DNA of 64,000 bases from Mycolicibacterium sp. P1-5 (GTDB lineage Bacteria; Actinomycetota; Actinomycetes; Mycobacteriales; Mycobacteriaceae), in NCBI RefSeq assembly GCF_008329565.1, contig NZ_NPKT01000012.1:62001-126000 (forward strand), read 5' to 3'. This document shows, in pieces, positions 9,525 through 17,946 of this stretch. A program made the translations under genes and the position numbers. Each line of letters begins with the position of its first letter. Position 1 is the stretch's first letter. The notes under the pieces are model-generated. The model saw only the letters and a list, made by a program, of their open reading frames with translations, searched no databases and was not told the DNA's origin.

Positions 9525-10007
9525 TCACGTCGAGGTCTGGAGCAACGCGTCGACCTCGGTGACGGTGGCCCGCGGCAACCGTTTCTTCAGCCGGGCACTC
9601 TTGCGCATCTGGATGATGAGATTGGCTGCGGTGAACATCGGAATCACGCCGAGGAAGGTGCGTTCCGACGGGGTGTGGCCGTGCAGGTATTCCAGGCTGC
9701 CGAACACGAAGAAGATCCCCATCGTCATGAACGCGGCGGGTACTGAGTACGCCAGCGGGGACCGGCGGATGTCGATGATGCGCTCAGCGAGGTTCCATTC
9801 GTCTCGAGACATGGGCTCGTTCTTGCGCAGTTTGCGTAGCGCCGCCTGATAACTGTTCAGTCCGTCGGCGAGGGGGAGGTTGGGCAAGCGCAGCAGCCGC
9901 CGGACGTAGATGGACGCCAGGCCGGCGAAGACCACCTCGAATCCGAGTGCGACGAGCATCAACAACCCCCACAGGCCCAGGCCGCTGGTGTGCGTGCTCA
10001 AGCTCAT
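9525..10007 (-). CDS. Small membrane protein translationally coupled to mmpL
   Basis: ATG 10007 overlaps the mmpL stop in an ATGA arrangement, which fixes this start and rejects the longer reading (to 10439) that lies inside mmpL. The 160-residue protein has hydrophobic segments at about residues 9-32, 80-103 and 113-130 and a basic C-terminus (KSARLKKRLPRATVTEV). I do not recognise the family. Strict coupling to an MmpL transporter suggests an accessory role in the same export system. Confidence 0.75.
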   Translation of the reverse strand: MSLSTHTSGLGLWGLLMLVALGFEVVFAGLASIYVRRLLRLPNLPLADGLNSYQAALRKLRKNEPMSRDEWNLAERIIDIRRSPLAYSVPAAFMTMGIFFVFGSLEYLHGHTPSERTFLGVIPMFTAANLIIQMRKSARLKKRLPRATVTEVDALLQTST

Positions 10008-12862
10008 CGGGCCACCCCCGCGAAGTCCGCCGGCCTCAGCTGGGGCAGCGGTCGTGCCCGCACCAGTGTCGGCCACCAGAACCACGGCCCGAGAAGCCTG
10101 ATGAGCGAGGGCACTATGAACGACCGCACGATCAGCGTGTCCAGGAGAAGACCGATGCAGACCGTGGTCCCCACCTGGGCGATCGTCCTCAGATCGCTCG
10201 CGAGCATCGCCAGCATGGTGAACGCGAACACCAGGCCGGCCGACGTCACCACACCTCCGGTACTGCCGAGGGCGCGGATCAATCCGGTGTGCAATCCGGT
10301 GGTCTGATAGCCCACACCGATCTCTTCCTTGACCCGCGCGATCAGCAGCAGGTTGTAGTCCGACCCGACCGCAACGAGGATGACGAACGTGATCGGTAGC
10401 ACCAGCCAGTGCAAATGAAGTCCGATCAGGTGCTGCCACAACATGATCGACAAGCCGAATGCCCCGGCGAACGAGAACGCGACAGTGCCGGGAATGACGA
10501 TCGCCGCCATCAGGCTCCGCGTCAGCACCAGCATGATGAGGAAGATCAGCACGAACGCGGCGATCGCCACGATCTTCAGGTCGGATGCGGCGTACTCCTT
10601 GATGTCTTTGTTGTTCGACGCGGCGCCGCCGATGTAGATCTTCGACCCGGCCAGCGATGTCTCCTTCAGCGCCGCTTTCACCGCGTCGGGGAAGGCATCG
10701 ACGTGATCGATGCCCTCCGGTGCCATCGCGTTGCCCTCGTGGGTGATGACGAACCGCGCGGCCTTACCGTCTGGTGACATCATCAGCTGCATACCGGTTT
10801 TGACGTCTTCGTTGTCGAAGGCTTCTCTGGGCATGTAGAAGTAATCGTCGCTGCGGGACTTGTCGAAGTCGTTGCCGACGTTGATCTGATCGTCGAAGGT
10901 CTGGTCGGTCTGGGTCGCCTGCAGATGTGCTGGCCCGTAGGAGTCTACGACGATGGCCTGTAGCTGTTGAGTCTCGTCGCGCGTGATTTTCAGCTGCGCG
11001 ACCATCTGCGGCATCAGGGCATCGACCGCCTGGAAGTCGGTGACGGCGTTGTGAATTTGCGCGTCGAGCGCGTCGATGCCGTCTAGCCCGTCAAACAACG
11101 ACCGAAAGGCGAAGCAGATCGGAATATCGAAACAGTGTGGCTCCCAATAGAAATAGTTTTTCAGGGGCCGAATGAAGTCGTCGAGATTGGAGATGTTTTG
11201 GTTGATCTCGTCGGTGACCTGCTGCAGATTCTCGAACGTGAGCACGGTCGTGTGCAGATCGTCGGCCAACTTCTGGGTGAGGTCGATGGTCTTTCCGAGT
11301 GTCGCCACCGTGTCGGCCTGGATCCGTGCCTGCTGGTCGGTGTTGTCGTTCTGGTGTTCGTTGAACGGCAGCTGTTGTCCGGCCGCGCCGCCCTGGACGG
11401 TGAACAGGTAGGGGACGTTGGCGTGGTCCAGTGGCCGGCCCAGGGGTCGGGTGATGCTCTGCACCATCGCGACTCCCGGCAGACGAACCAGTTCCTTGGC
11501 AACCCGGTCGAGTGAGATGAAGTCCGCCGAGTTGCGCATGTCGTGGTCGGACTCGATCATCATCATCTCGGTGAACAATTTGCTTGGCGGGAAATGTCGG
11601 TCCGAGGCCGTGAATCCCTGGTTCGCTGCGCCGGTGACCGGTTGGTAGGCCCGGTCGTCGTAACTGACCCGATAGCTGGGGACGAAGATCGCCCCGAGGA
11701 AGACCACGGCTGTACTGGCCGCGAGGATCGGCACCGGCCATCGCACCACGCTTGCCCCGATGCGGCGGTACACGCGCCCGCGTGCGGCCTGCTTGGGGTC
11801 GAAGAGACCGAACAGGGTTCCCAGGGTCAGCAGTGCCGGAGCCAACGTCAGTGCGGCGGCGATGGTGAACAGCATGCTGATGGCGACTGCGGGGCCCATG
11901 GTGTGGAAGTAGTCCAGCCGCGCAAAGCTGAGGCAGAAGCACGAGCCGGCGATCGTCAGCCCTGACCCGATGATGATCGGGGCCACGCCGCGATAGGCGG
12001 TGTAGTACGCCTCTTCTCGGGACTCGCCGAGCTGTCTGGCCTCGTGGTAGCGGCCCAGCAGGAAAATGCCGTAGTCGGTGCCGGCGCCCAGCGTCAATGA
12101 CACGACGATGTTCACCGCGAACGACGACATCGGAATGAACCCGTAGTGCCCCAGCGTGGATACGACCCCCTTGGCGATGAGAATCTGGAAAAGCACGCTG
12201 TACATGGGCACCGCCACGTTCGTCAGCGAGCGGTACACCAGCAGCAGCATGACGAAGATCAGGATGACGGTGACGATCGTGATGTTGTTCAGGCTCGCGT
12301 TCGCGATCGCCAGGGTGTCGGACGCCATCGGCGCCGAGCCGCTCACATAGACCTTCAGCCCTTGCGGCGGAGGGTCTTTGCCGACGATGTCACGGACGGA
12401 CTCCACGGACCGATTCGCTTGGATCTGGCCGACGTTTCCGGCCAGCCGCAGCAGCACGTAGGTGGCTTTTCCGTCGAGGCTCTGGGCGCCGGCCGCGGTG
12501 ATCGGCTTACCCCACAGATCCATCACGTACTGCACGTGCTGGGCGTCATTTCTGAGTCTGCGTACCAACTCGTCGTAGTACTGGTGGTCCCGGTCGTCGA
12601 GCGGCCGGTCGGCTTCCAGCACCACCATCGTCAAACTGGTGGAGTTGGATTCCTGAAATTTGTCACCGATGCGCAGCAGCGCCACCTGCGAGGGCGCATA
12701 TATCGGAATCTCCGGCCCGGCGAGCTCAGTGGCCACGTCCTCCACCTTCGGCACGAAGGTGTTCGTCGTCACCGCGACGAGAGCCCAGAAGATGATGATT
12801 GGAATGGCAAGCAGCCGAACCATTCTCGGGACGAACGGCCGCTTCGCCTGATGTGCGCTCAC
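10004..12862 (-). CDS. mmpL: MmpL-family RND transporter
   Basis: The 952-residue protein has the RND layout of the mycobacterial MmpL4/MmpL5 type, about twelve membrane helices with two large external domains. The proton-relay Asp-Tyr pairs are visible in both halves (GAGTDYGIFLLGR and VGSDYNLLLIAR). Residues about 505-640 form a long helical hairpin with a CFDIPIC cysteine pair at its tip near residue 577, the coiled-coil insertion characteristic of MmpS-dependent MmpL proteins. It starts with GTG 12862, overlapping the mmpS stop (GTGA), and is followed by a coupled small membrane gene. Likely substrates are a siderophore, glycopeptidolipid or other lipid, or a drug; sequence alone does not decide. 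Confidence 0.93.
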   Translation of the reverse strand: MSAHQAKRPFVPRMVRLLAIPIIIFWALVAVTTNTFVPKVEDVATELAGPEIPIYAPSQVALLRIGDKFQESNSTSLTMVVLEADRPLDDRDHQYYDELVRRLRNDAQHVQYVMDLWGKPITAAGAQSLDGKATYVLLRLAGNVGQIQANRSVESVRDIVGKDPPPQGLKVYVSGSAPMASDTLAIANASLNNITIVTVILIFVMLLLVYRSLTNVAVPMYSVLFQILIAKGVVSTLGHYGFIPMSSFAVNIVVSLTLGAGTDYGIFLLGRYHEARQLGESREEAYYTAYRGVAPIIIGSGLTIAGSCFCLSFARLDYFHTMGPAVAISMLFTIAAALTLAPALLTLGTLFGLFDPKQAARGRVYRRIGASVVRWPVPILAASTAVVFLGAIFVPSYRVSYDDRAYQPVTGAANQGFTASDRHFPPSKLFTEMMMIESDHDMRNSADFISLDRVAKELVRLPGVAMVQSITRPLGRPLDHANVPYLFTVQGGAAGQQLPFNEHQNDNTDQQARIQADTVATLGKTIDLTQKLADDLHTTVLTFENLQQVTDEINQNISNLDDFIRPLKNYFYWEPHCFDIPICFAFRSLFDGLDGIDALDAQIHNAVTDFQAVDALMPQMVAQLKITRDETQQLQAIVVDSYGPAHLQATQTDQTFDDQINVGNDFDKSRSDDYFYMPREAFDNEDVKTGMQLMMSPDGKAARFVITHEGNAMAPEGIDHVDAFPDAVKAALKETSLAGSKIYIGGAASNNKDIKEYAASDLKIVAIAAFVLIFLIMLVLTRSLMAAIVIPGTVAFSFAGAFGLSIMLWQHLIGLHLHWLVLPITFVILVAVGSDYNLLLIARVKEEIGVGYQTTGLHTGLIRALGSTGGVVTSAGLVFAFTMLAMLASDLRTIAQVGTTVCIGLLLDTLIVRSFIVPSLIRLLGPWFWWPTLVRARPLPQLRPADFAGVAR

Positions 12863-13317
12863 GCCGACTTCACCCGGCAGGTAACGTCGGCGTCCTCGCG
12901 AGTCGCTGATTGTTCATCGCGCACAACATCATTGACCAACATCCGGCAACCGACCGTGCCGCCGTGCACCTGCACCGAGATGCTGCCTGACACCACAGTC
13001 AGAGTCGTGGTTTCGGTGTGCGACCACGGCAGATCGGTCAGATCCACTGTGTGGGGATGGCCATCGATGTCGATGTAGGACAACATGCCGCCATTTCCCA
13101 CGTCACCGAACACCTCATAGGTGAGTCGTTTTGGGGTGAACTCCTCGGGAGCCTGCGGAGGACTGACGGCCAGAATCGGTCCGGGGGCTGACGATTGATG
13201 CACCTTGACCATGCACAAGGCGCCTACGCCGAGGGCGACCACGACCACCAGGGGCAGCCAGGCTCCAGCCAGGATGGTTCGGGCGCTCGGGCGCCAGGTT
13301 CTGACAGGTTGACCCAC
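12859..13317 (-). CDS. mmpS: MmpS-family membrane-anchored periplasmic protein
   Basis: A 152-residue protein with one N-terminal membrane anchor (about residues 18-40) and a beta-rich domain with VTYEVFGD-like (LTYEVFGDVGNGGM) and SISVQVHGG motifs typical of MmpS. It has a Cys pair near residues 124 and 147. It begins with GTG 13317 preceded by GGGAGG about 7 nt upstream, and is coupled to mmpL. MmpS proteins act as periplasmic partners of their MmpL transporter. Expression is probably controlled by the divergent MarR gene. Confidence 0.9.
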   Translation of the reverse strand: MGQPVRTWRPSARTILAGAWLPLVVVVALGVGALCMVKVHQSSAPGPILAVSPPQAPEEFTPKRLTYEVFGDVGNGGMLSYIDIDGHPHTVDLTDLPWSHTETTTLTVVSGSISVQVHGGTVGCRMLVNDVVRDEQSATREDADVTCRVKSA

Positions 13318-13355
13318 TCGTCGCCTCCCGCTTGGCCTGGACCTTCGAGAAGTTA

Positions 13356-13371
13356 TATCCCATATAGGATA
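13356..13371. promoter_or_regulatory. Inverted repeat upstream of mmpS
   Basis: TATCC-CATATA-GGATA (5-bp arms, 6-bp spacer) lies 39 nt upstream of the mmpS start in an AT-rich patch. It could be a second MarR site or cover the mmpS -10 region. Its sequence differs from the larger palindrome at 13486. Confidence 0.4.
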
Positions 13372-13485
13372 GATTGTTCAACCGGTAATCACGCCGCCTG
13401 CACTGTTGCTGTGCGCTTGCGACAACAGATAAGTGCTGATCGTGGGTCCCTGACTGCCGCAGTTGCCAAACGCTACATCGTCGCG

Positions 13486-13502
13486 ATTTATTCCGAATAA
13501 AT
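13486..13502. promoter_or_regulatory. Perfect 17-bp palindrome, candidate MarR operator
   Basis: ATTTATTC-C-GAATAAAT has two 8-bp arms with no mismatch around one central base. It is in the mmpS/marR divergent gap, 23 nt before the marR ATG. MarR dimers bind 16-20 bp palindromes and usually repress their own and the divergent gene, so this is the natural autoregulatory site. Confidence 0.75.
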
Positions 13503-13525
13503 TAGTTAAGTGATATAAATTGGGT

Positions 13526-13981
13526 ATGGAAGCTGAGATCGCCGGCGGGGTGGACGCCATCTCCGAGATGATCGCGCTCGGTACGGACATGATGTGGCGC
13601 TATCTGATCGACCGCGCAGACCTCGGTGCGAGTGCCGCGCTGGTTTTGAATCGACTGCATCGCGAGGGGCCGATGCGGCTGACGGCGCTGGCCGCGGCGG
13701 AAGGATCGAGCCAGTCGGGAATGACGCAGCTGGTGCAGCGGATGGAGCGGCAGGGACTCGTGGAACGCTGCAGCGATCCAGACGATGGTCGGGCGTCGCT
13801 CGTCATGCTCGGGAAGGCCGGCGAACAGAACTGGGAAGCCCGCGCAAGCCTCCGGCGACAGCGGATCGCCGACCTGTTGCCCGGGGTGTCCGAAGACGAT
13901 CAGGTGGCGTTGTGGTTGGCGGCGAAGGTGGTCAACCGAGTTCTCGGACAGATGCGCGAAGCGGCGGTTCAGCGGGGGTAA
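13526..13981 (+). CDS. MarR-family transcriptional regulator
   Basis: A 151-residue winged-helix protein: helix-turn-helix LTALAAAEGSSQSGMTQLVQRMERQGLVERC around residues 50-80 and the wing DPDDGRASLVML following it are classic MarR. ATG 13526 is preferred over an in-frame TTG two codons upstream. It is divergent from mmpS-mmpL, which parallels the MarR-type MmpR5 (Rv0678) control of mmpS5-mmpL5 in M. tuberculosis, although this protein does not look like Rv0678 itself. Confidence 0.9.
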   Translation: MEAEIAGGVDAISEMIALGTDMMWRYLIDRADLGASAALVLNRLHREGPMRLTALAAAEGSSQSGMTQLVQRMERQGLVERCSDPDDGRASLVMLGKAGEQNWEARASLRRQRIADLLPGVSEDDQVALWLAAKVVNRVLGQMREAAVQRG

Positions 13982-14031
13982 TGCGAGCCGGCCCGGCGAC
14001 ATCTTTGGGGGATGACCTGCGCCGGAAGGAT

Positions 14032-14062
14032 TTGACCTCAATCCTTGTTGAGGTCCTACGGT
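14032..14062 (+). promoter_or_regulatory. MerR/SoxR-type promoter with 19-bp spacer and palindromic operator
   Basis: A -35 TTGACC (14032-14037) and a -10 TACGGT (14057-14062) are separated by 19 bp, the overlong spacer typical of promoters activated by MerR-family proteins. The spacer region carries a perfect palindrome, GACCTCAA-N6-TTGAGGTC (14034-14055), whose core CCTCAA-N6-TTGAGG has the SoxR-box form. It would start transcription about 105 nt before the ABC transporter pair. No MerR gene is in the window. Confidence 0.65.
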
Positions 14063-14128
14063 GCCAGTGGTGTGTCCGATAACCGATTGCGGTGCGTGGA
14101 ATCATCGAATGTGGGGGAGTTGTGTCGT

Positions 14129-14170
14129 ATGTGCCGCATATGTTCAGCGGTGATCGGTACCGAGATTTGA
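14129..14170 (+). CDS. Possible 13-codon leader peptide MCRICSAVIGTEI
   Basis: ATG 14129 is preceded by GGGGGAG about 9 nt upstream and ends with TGA 4 nt before the GTG of the first ABC gene. Two Cys codons lie at positions 2 and 5. Mycobacteria have Cys-containing upstream ORFs that regulate downstream genes, but nothing here proves translation. Confidence 0.35.
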   Translation: MCRICSAVIGTEI

Positions 14171-14174
14171 TGGG

Positions 14175-16109
14175 GTGGACGAGGTGACTTCCGAAATCGT
14201 GTCGGAGCCGGCCATCGCCGCGCCGCGCAAAGACCCGAGGGCCGCCTCCGATCTGTTCCGGTTGCTGCCCTATCTGATGCCGTACCGGGTGCGCTGGATC
14301 GCGATGGTCATCGTCGCGATCACCAGCCTGGCGGCCACCGTCGCTATCCCGTTGATGACCAAGGCCGTGATCGACGGACCGGTCCGCCATCAGGATCAGC
14401 GAGGCCTGTGGGTGGTCGGCGCCGCCGCGATGGCAGTGGGCATCACCGAGGCGGTGCTGTGGTTCATCCGCCGCTGGCTGGTCTCCCGCGCCACCATGGG
14501 CGTGGAGGCCGACATCCGCAAGGATCTCTACGCCCGGCTGCAGATTCTGCCGATGTCGTTTCACGGCCGCTGGCAGTCGGGCCAGCTGCTGTCGCGAATC
14601 ATGAACGACCTCAATGTGATTCGACGACTGCTATCGTTCGGTCTGGTATTCCTCATTCTCAACATCCTGCAGATCACCGTCGTCACGATCATCCTGCTGG
14701 CGATGTACTGGCCGCTCGGTGTGGTGGTGCTGGTGTCGATCGCGCCGATCACCCTGATCGTGCTGCATTTCGAGCGCAGGTTCACCCGGCTGGCCCGGCA
14801 GGCCCAAGATCAGGCCGGCCACGTCGCCACCCACGTCGAGGAGTCTGCGTTGGGCCTGCGGGCGGTGAAATCGTTCGGTCGCGAGGACTACGTCTTCGAC
14901 CGCTTCGACGAACAGGCCAGCACGTTGTACGACACGCAGATCCAAAAGGTCGCGGTGTCGGCGAAGTTCTGGACGCTGCTCGAGGTGATCCCCAACATCA
15001 CGCTGATCATCGTGCTCGGCTTCGGCGCGTACGCCGCCGGGCACGGCCTGGTCACCATGGGCACACTCGTCGCATTCATCACGATGATGCTCTCGCTGGT
15101 GTGGCCGATAGCGTCGCTCGGCTTCCTGCTGTCGATGACCCAGGAGGCGATGACGGCGGCCAACCGGATCGCCGAGATCTTCGACGCGCCCCGCGAGATC
15201 ACCGACGGGCCCCGCACGCAGGCCCCGCGTGGCGGGCGGTTGGAGCTCGACGATGTGGGTTTCCGCTTTCCGGACTCGGACACCTTCGCGCTGCGGCACG
15301 TCAGCATCACCGTCGAACCGGGGGAGACGCTGGCCCTGGTTGGTGCGACCGGATCGGGCAAGTCCGTGCTCGCCGGCTTGCTGCCCCGGCTCTACGACGT
15401 CACCGAAGGCGCGATCCGCATCGACGGCACCGATATTCGCGACCTGAGCTTGAACGCGCTGCGCACCACCGTCGCCACCGCTTTCGAGGACCCGACGCTG
15501 TTCTCGATGTCGGTGGCCGAGAACCTCCGGCTGGGTCGCCCGGACGCTAGCGACGACGAGCTGCGCAGTGCTGTCGAAGTTGCCGCCGCCCAGTTCGTCT
15601 ACGACCTGCCGTACGGCTTGCAGACCCGCATCGGCGAACAGGGCATGAGCCTGTCCGGAGGTCAGCGGCAACGACTTTCGCTGGCCCGCGCGATCCTGGC
15701 AGCGCCACGGGTCTTGGTGCTCGACGACACCCTGTCCGCACTCGACGTGCACACCGAGGCCACGGTCACCGAAGCGCTGGGCCGGGTGCTGTCGGGTGTC
15801 ACAGCGGTGGTGGTCGCCCACCGCGCGTCGACGGTTCTGCTGGCCGACAAGGTCGCGCTGCTCGACACGGTCGACGGTGCGGGCACCATCACCCACATCG
15901 GCACCCACGCCGAACTCCTGGCAGGAGTGCCGCGCTATCGCTTCCTGCTGGCCGCCGACGACGAGCTCGACGACGGCTGCGAGGTGCGGTGTGACTGGGA
16001 GGACGACGACGAGCGCCGGCGCCTCGGCCGTGCCTATGAGGAGGCCTGCGAGGAACGCGCCGTGCGCCGCAGAGCCGACTACGCGGCGTCGGAGGGCAGT
16101 CAGCGATGA
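14175..16109 (+). CDS. ABC exporter half-transporter with degenerate ATP site (Rv1272c/Rv1273c-type)
   Basis: The 644-residue protein has six membrane helices (about residues 30-330) fused to a nucleotide-binding domain. Walker A is GATGSGKS near residue 392 and the signature is LSGGQRQRLSLARA. The Walker B end reads VLVLDD, with Asp518 where the catalytic Glu belongs, and the Q-loop Gln is replaced in ATAFEDPTLF. Such changes mark the non-catalytic site of a heterodimeric exporter. The switch His (VVAHRAS) is present. The next gene overlaps by 4 nt and encodes the canonical partner. A GTG at 14184 is an alternative start. The export substrate is unknown; drug or lipid is likely by family. 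Confidence 0.9.
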   Translation: MDEVTSEIVSEPAIAAPRKDPRAASDLFRLLPYLMPYRVRWIAMVIVAITSLAATVAIPLMTKAVIDGPVRHQDQRGLWVVGAAAMAVGITEAVLWFIRRWLVSRATMGVEADIRKDLYARLQILPMSFHGRWQSGQLLSRIMNDLNVIRRLLSFGLVFLILNILQITVVTIILLAMYWPLGVVVLVSIAPITLIVLHFERRFTRLARQAQDQAGHVATHVEESALGLRAVKSFGREDYVFDRFDEQASTLYDTQIQKVAVSAKFWTLLEVIPNITLIIVLGFGAYAAGHGLVTMGTLVAFITMMLSLVWPIASLGFLLSMTQEAMTAANRIAEIFDAPREITDGPRTQAPRGGRLELDDVGFRFPDSDTFALRHVSITVEPGETLALVGATGSGKSVLAGLLPRLYDVTEGAIRIDGTDIRDLSLNALRTTVATAFEDPTLFSMSVAENLRLGRPDASDDELRSAVEVAAAQFVYDLPYGLQTRIGEQGMSLSGGQRQRLSLARAILAAPRVLVLDDTLSALDVHTEATVTEALGRVLSGVTAVVVAHRASTVLLADKVALLDTVDGAGTITHIGTHAELLAGVPRYRFLLAADDELDDGCEVRCDWEDDDERRRLGRAYEEACEERAVRRRADYAASEGSQR

Positions 16110-17926
16110 CCGCCACCGAATGGCGCGGGCAACTCGACGACGAGCCCGACGACGACGTAGCGATCGACGAAGCCCGGCCCCGCCGCCGCGAGGCCCTCGC
16201 GCTGCTGGGCTCGCTGCTTGCCCCCTTCAAGATGACGGTCGGTCTGCTGGCGCTGGTCGTCGTCGTGGAAAACGCTGCGCGCCTGTCGGTTCCGCTTCTG
16301 GTGCAGCGCGGCATCGACCATGCCATCCCGCCGCTGCTGGCCGGGAACTCAGCGCGCGAACTCATCATCGTCGTCGCGGTGCTGTGCGGTGTGGTGTGCG
16401 TCCAGGCGATCAGCCGGATGACGTTCTTGAAGCGCTCCGGCCGCATCGGCCAGAGCGTGCTGTTGGAAGTGCGCCGCCGGGTGTTCCGGCACTTTCAGCG
16501 CCTCGATGTCGCCTTCCACGACCGCTACACCTCGGGGCGGGTGGTCAGCAGGCTGACCAACGACGTCGACGCCATTCAGGACATGCTGGAGACCGGATTC
16601 GACAGCCTGATCACCGCGGTGCTGACGCTGTTCGGCACCGCCATTCTGTTGGTGACCCTCGACGTGAAGTTGGGCCTGATGTGCCTGGCCGCCTTCCCGA
16701 TTCTCGTGGCGCTGGTGTGGTGGTTCTCGGCCGAGTCGGCCAAGACCTACCGCCGGGTGCGCGAGAGTGCCGCGCTGGTGATCGTGCAGTTCGTGGAGAC
16801 GATGACCGGCATCAAAGCAGTGCAGGCCTACCGCCGCGGGCCGCGCAATCAGGAGATCTTCGACGACGTCGCAGACCGGTACCGCGCTGACAACGAACGG
16901 ACCTTCCGGCTGCTGGCGATCTTCATGCCCACGGTCAAGCTGGTCGGCAACCTCACCACCGGCGTGGTGTTGCTCTACGGCGGCTACCGGGTGCTGCACG
17001 GCGAGATGACGATCGGCACGCTCGCGGCGTTCCTGCTCTATCTGCGGATGTTCTTCGAACCGATGCAGGAGATCTCGCAGTTCTTCAACACCTTCCAGTC
17101 CGCGTCGTCGGCGCTGGAGAAGCTCGCCGGCGTGCTGGCCGTGAAACCGGCCATCGCCGACCCGCCCACACCGGTGCAGCTGGACCGGATCCGGGGCGAA
17201 ATCGCCTTCCGCGATGTGCAATTCAGCTACGTGCCGGACCGGCCGGTGCTGCCCGGGCTGTCGCTCGTCGTGCCGGCGGGCCAGACTGTCGCACTGGTTG
17301 GCACCACCGGGGCGGGCAAGACCACGATCGCCAAGCTGATCGCCCGGTTCTACGACCCGACCTCCGGGGCAGTCACCCTCGACGGTGTCGACCTGCGGGA
17401 CTTCGCGCAGAGCGACCTGCGCCGCCACGTCGTGATGGTCACCCAGGAGAACTTCCTGTTCTCCGGGACCGTCGCCGACAACATCCGGTTCGGCCGCCCG
17501 TCGGCGTCCGGGGCGGAAGTGCGAGCGGCCGGGGCCGCGGTGGGCGCCGACGAGTTCATCGAAGCGCTGCCCGACGGCTACGACACCGACGTCGCGACCC
17601 GCGGTGGACGGCTGTCGGCGGGGCAGCGGCAGCTGATCGCGTTCGCGCGGGCTTTCCTCGCCGATCCGGCGGTGCTGATCCTCGACGAGGCGACCTCCTC
17701 GTTGGACATCCCGAGCGAGCGGCTCGTGCAGGGGGCGCTGCGGACAGTCCTGGCCGACCGGACAGCGCTGATCATCGCCCACCGGTTGTCGACCGTTGAG
17801 ATTGCCGACCGGGTGTTGGTGCTCGAGCACGGCCGCATCGTCGAGGACGGCTCGCCCGCCGAGCTCATCGACTCCCACGGCCACTACGCCGCGCTGCACC
17901 GCGCGTGGCTGGAATCGTTGGCCTAG
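16106..17926 (+). CDS. ABC exporter half-transporter, catalytic partner
   Basis: The 606-residue partner has six membrane helices and an intact catalytic set: Walker A GTTGAGKTT, Q-loop VTQENFLFSG, Walker B VLILDEATSSLD with catalytic Glu528, and switch His IIAHRLST. Its signature is LSAGQ rather than LSGGQ. In the heterodimer this altered signature faces the Walker motifs of the first subunit, so both deviations fall in the same composite site, as in well-studied asymmetric exporters. ATG overlaps the upstream stop (ATGA), implying coupled translation and 1:1 stoichiometry. Confidence 0.92.
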   Translation: MTATEWRGQLDDEPDDDVAIDEARPRRREALALLGSLLAPFKMTVGLLALVVVVENAARLSVPLLVQRGIDHAIPPLLAGNSARELIIVVAVLCGVVCVQAISRMTFLKRSGRIGQSVLLEVRRRVFRHFQRLDVAFHDRYTSGRVVSRLTNDVDAIQDMLETGFDSLITAVLTLFGTAILLVTLDVKLGLMCLAAFPILVALVWWFSAESAKTYRRVRESAALVIVQFVETMTGIKAVQAYRRGPRNQEIFDDVADRYRADNERTFRLLAIFMPTVKLVGNLTTGVVLLYGGYRVLHGEMTIGTLAAFLLYLRMFFEPMQEISQFFNTFQSASSALEKLAGVLAVKPAIADPPTPVQLDRIRGEIAFRDVQFSYVPDRPVLPGLSLVVPAGQTVALVGTTGAGKTTIAKLIARFYDPTSGAVTLDGVDLRDFAQSDLRRHVVMVTQENFLFSGTVADNIRFGRPSASGAEVRAAGAAVGADEFIEALPDGYDTDVATRGGRLSAGQRQLIAFARAFLADPAVLILDEATSSLDIPSERLVQGALRTVLADRTALIIAHRLSTVEIADRVLVLEHGRIVEDGSPAELIDSHGHYAALHRAWLESLA

Positions 17927-17946
17927 GCGGGGCGATACTCGAAGGT

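Noticed and set aside
9525..10439. A 304-codon reading of the small membrane gene
   Set aside because: The first 144 codons lie inside mmpL in another frame and are Arg/Asp/Gly-rich; ATG 10007 with the ATGA overlap is the natural start.
14631..15908. A 425-codon minus-strand ORF opposite the first ABC subunit
   Set aside because: Arg/Gln/Asp-rich shadow with no family features.
16349..17899. A 516-codon minus-strand ORF opposite the second ABC subunit
   Set aside because: Composition is biased to Arg, Gln, His and Asp with no domain; the ABC gene on the plus strand is certain.
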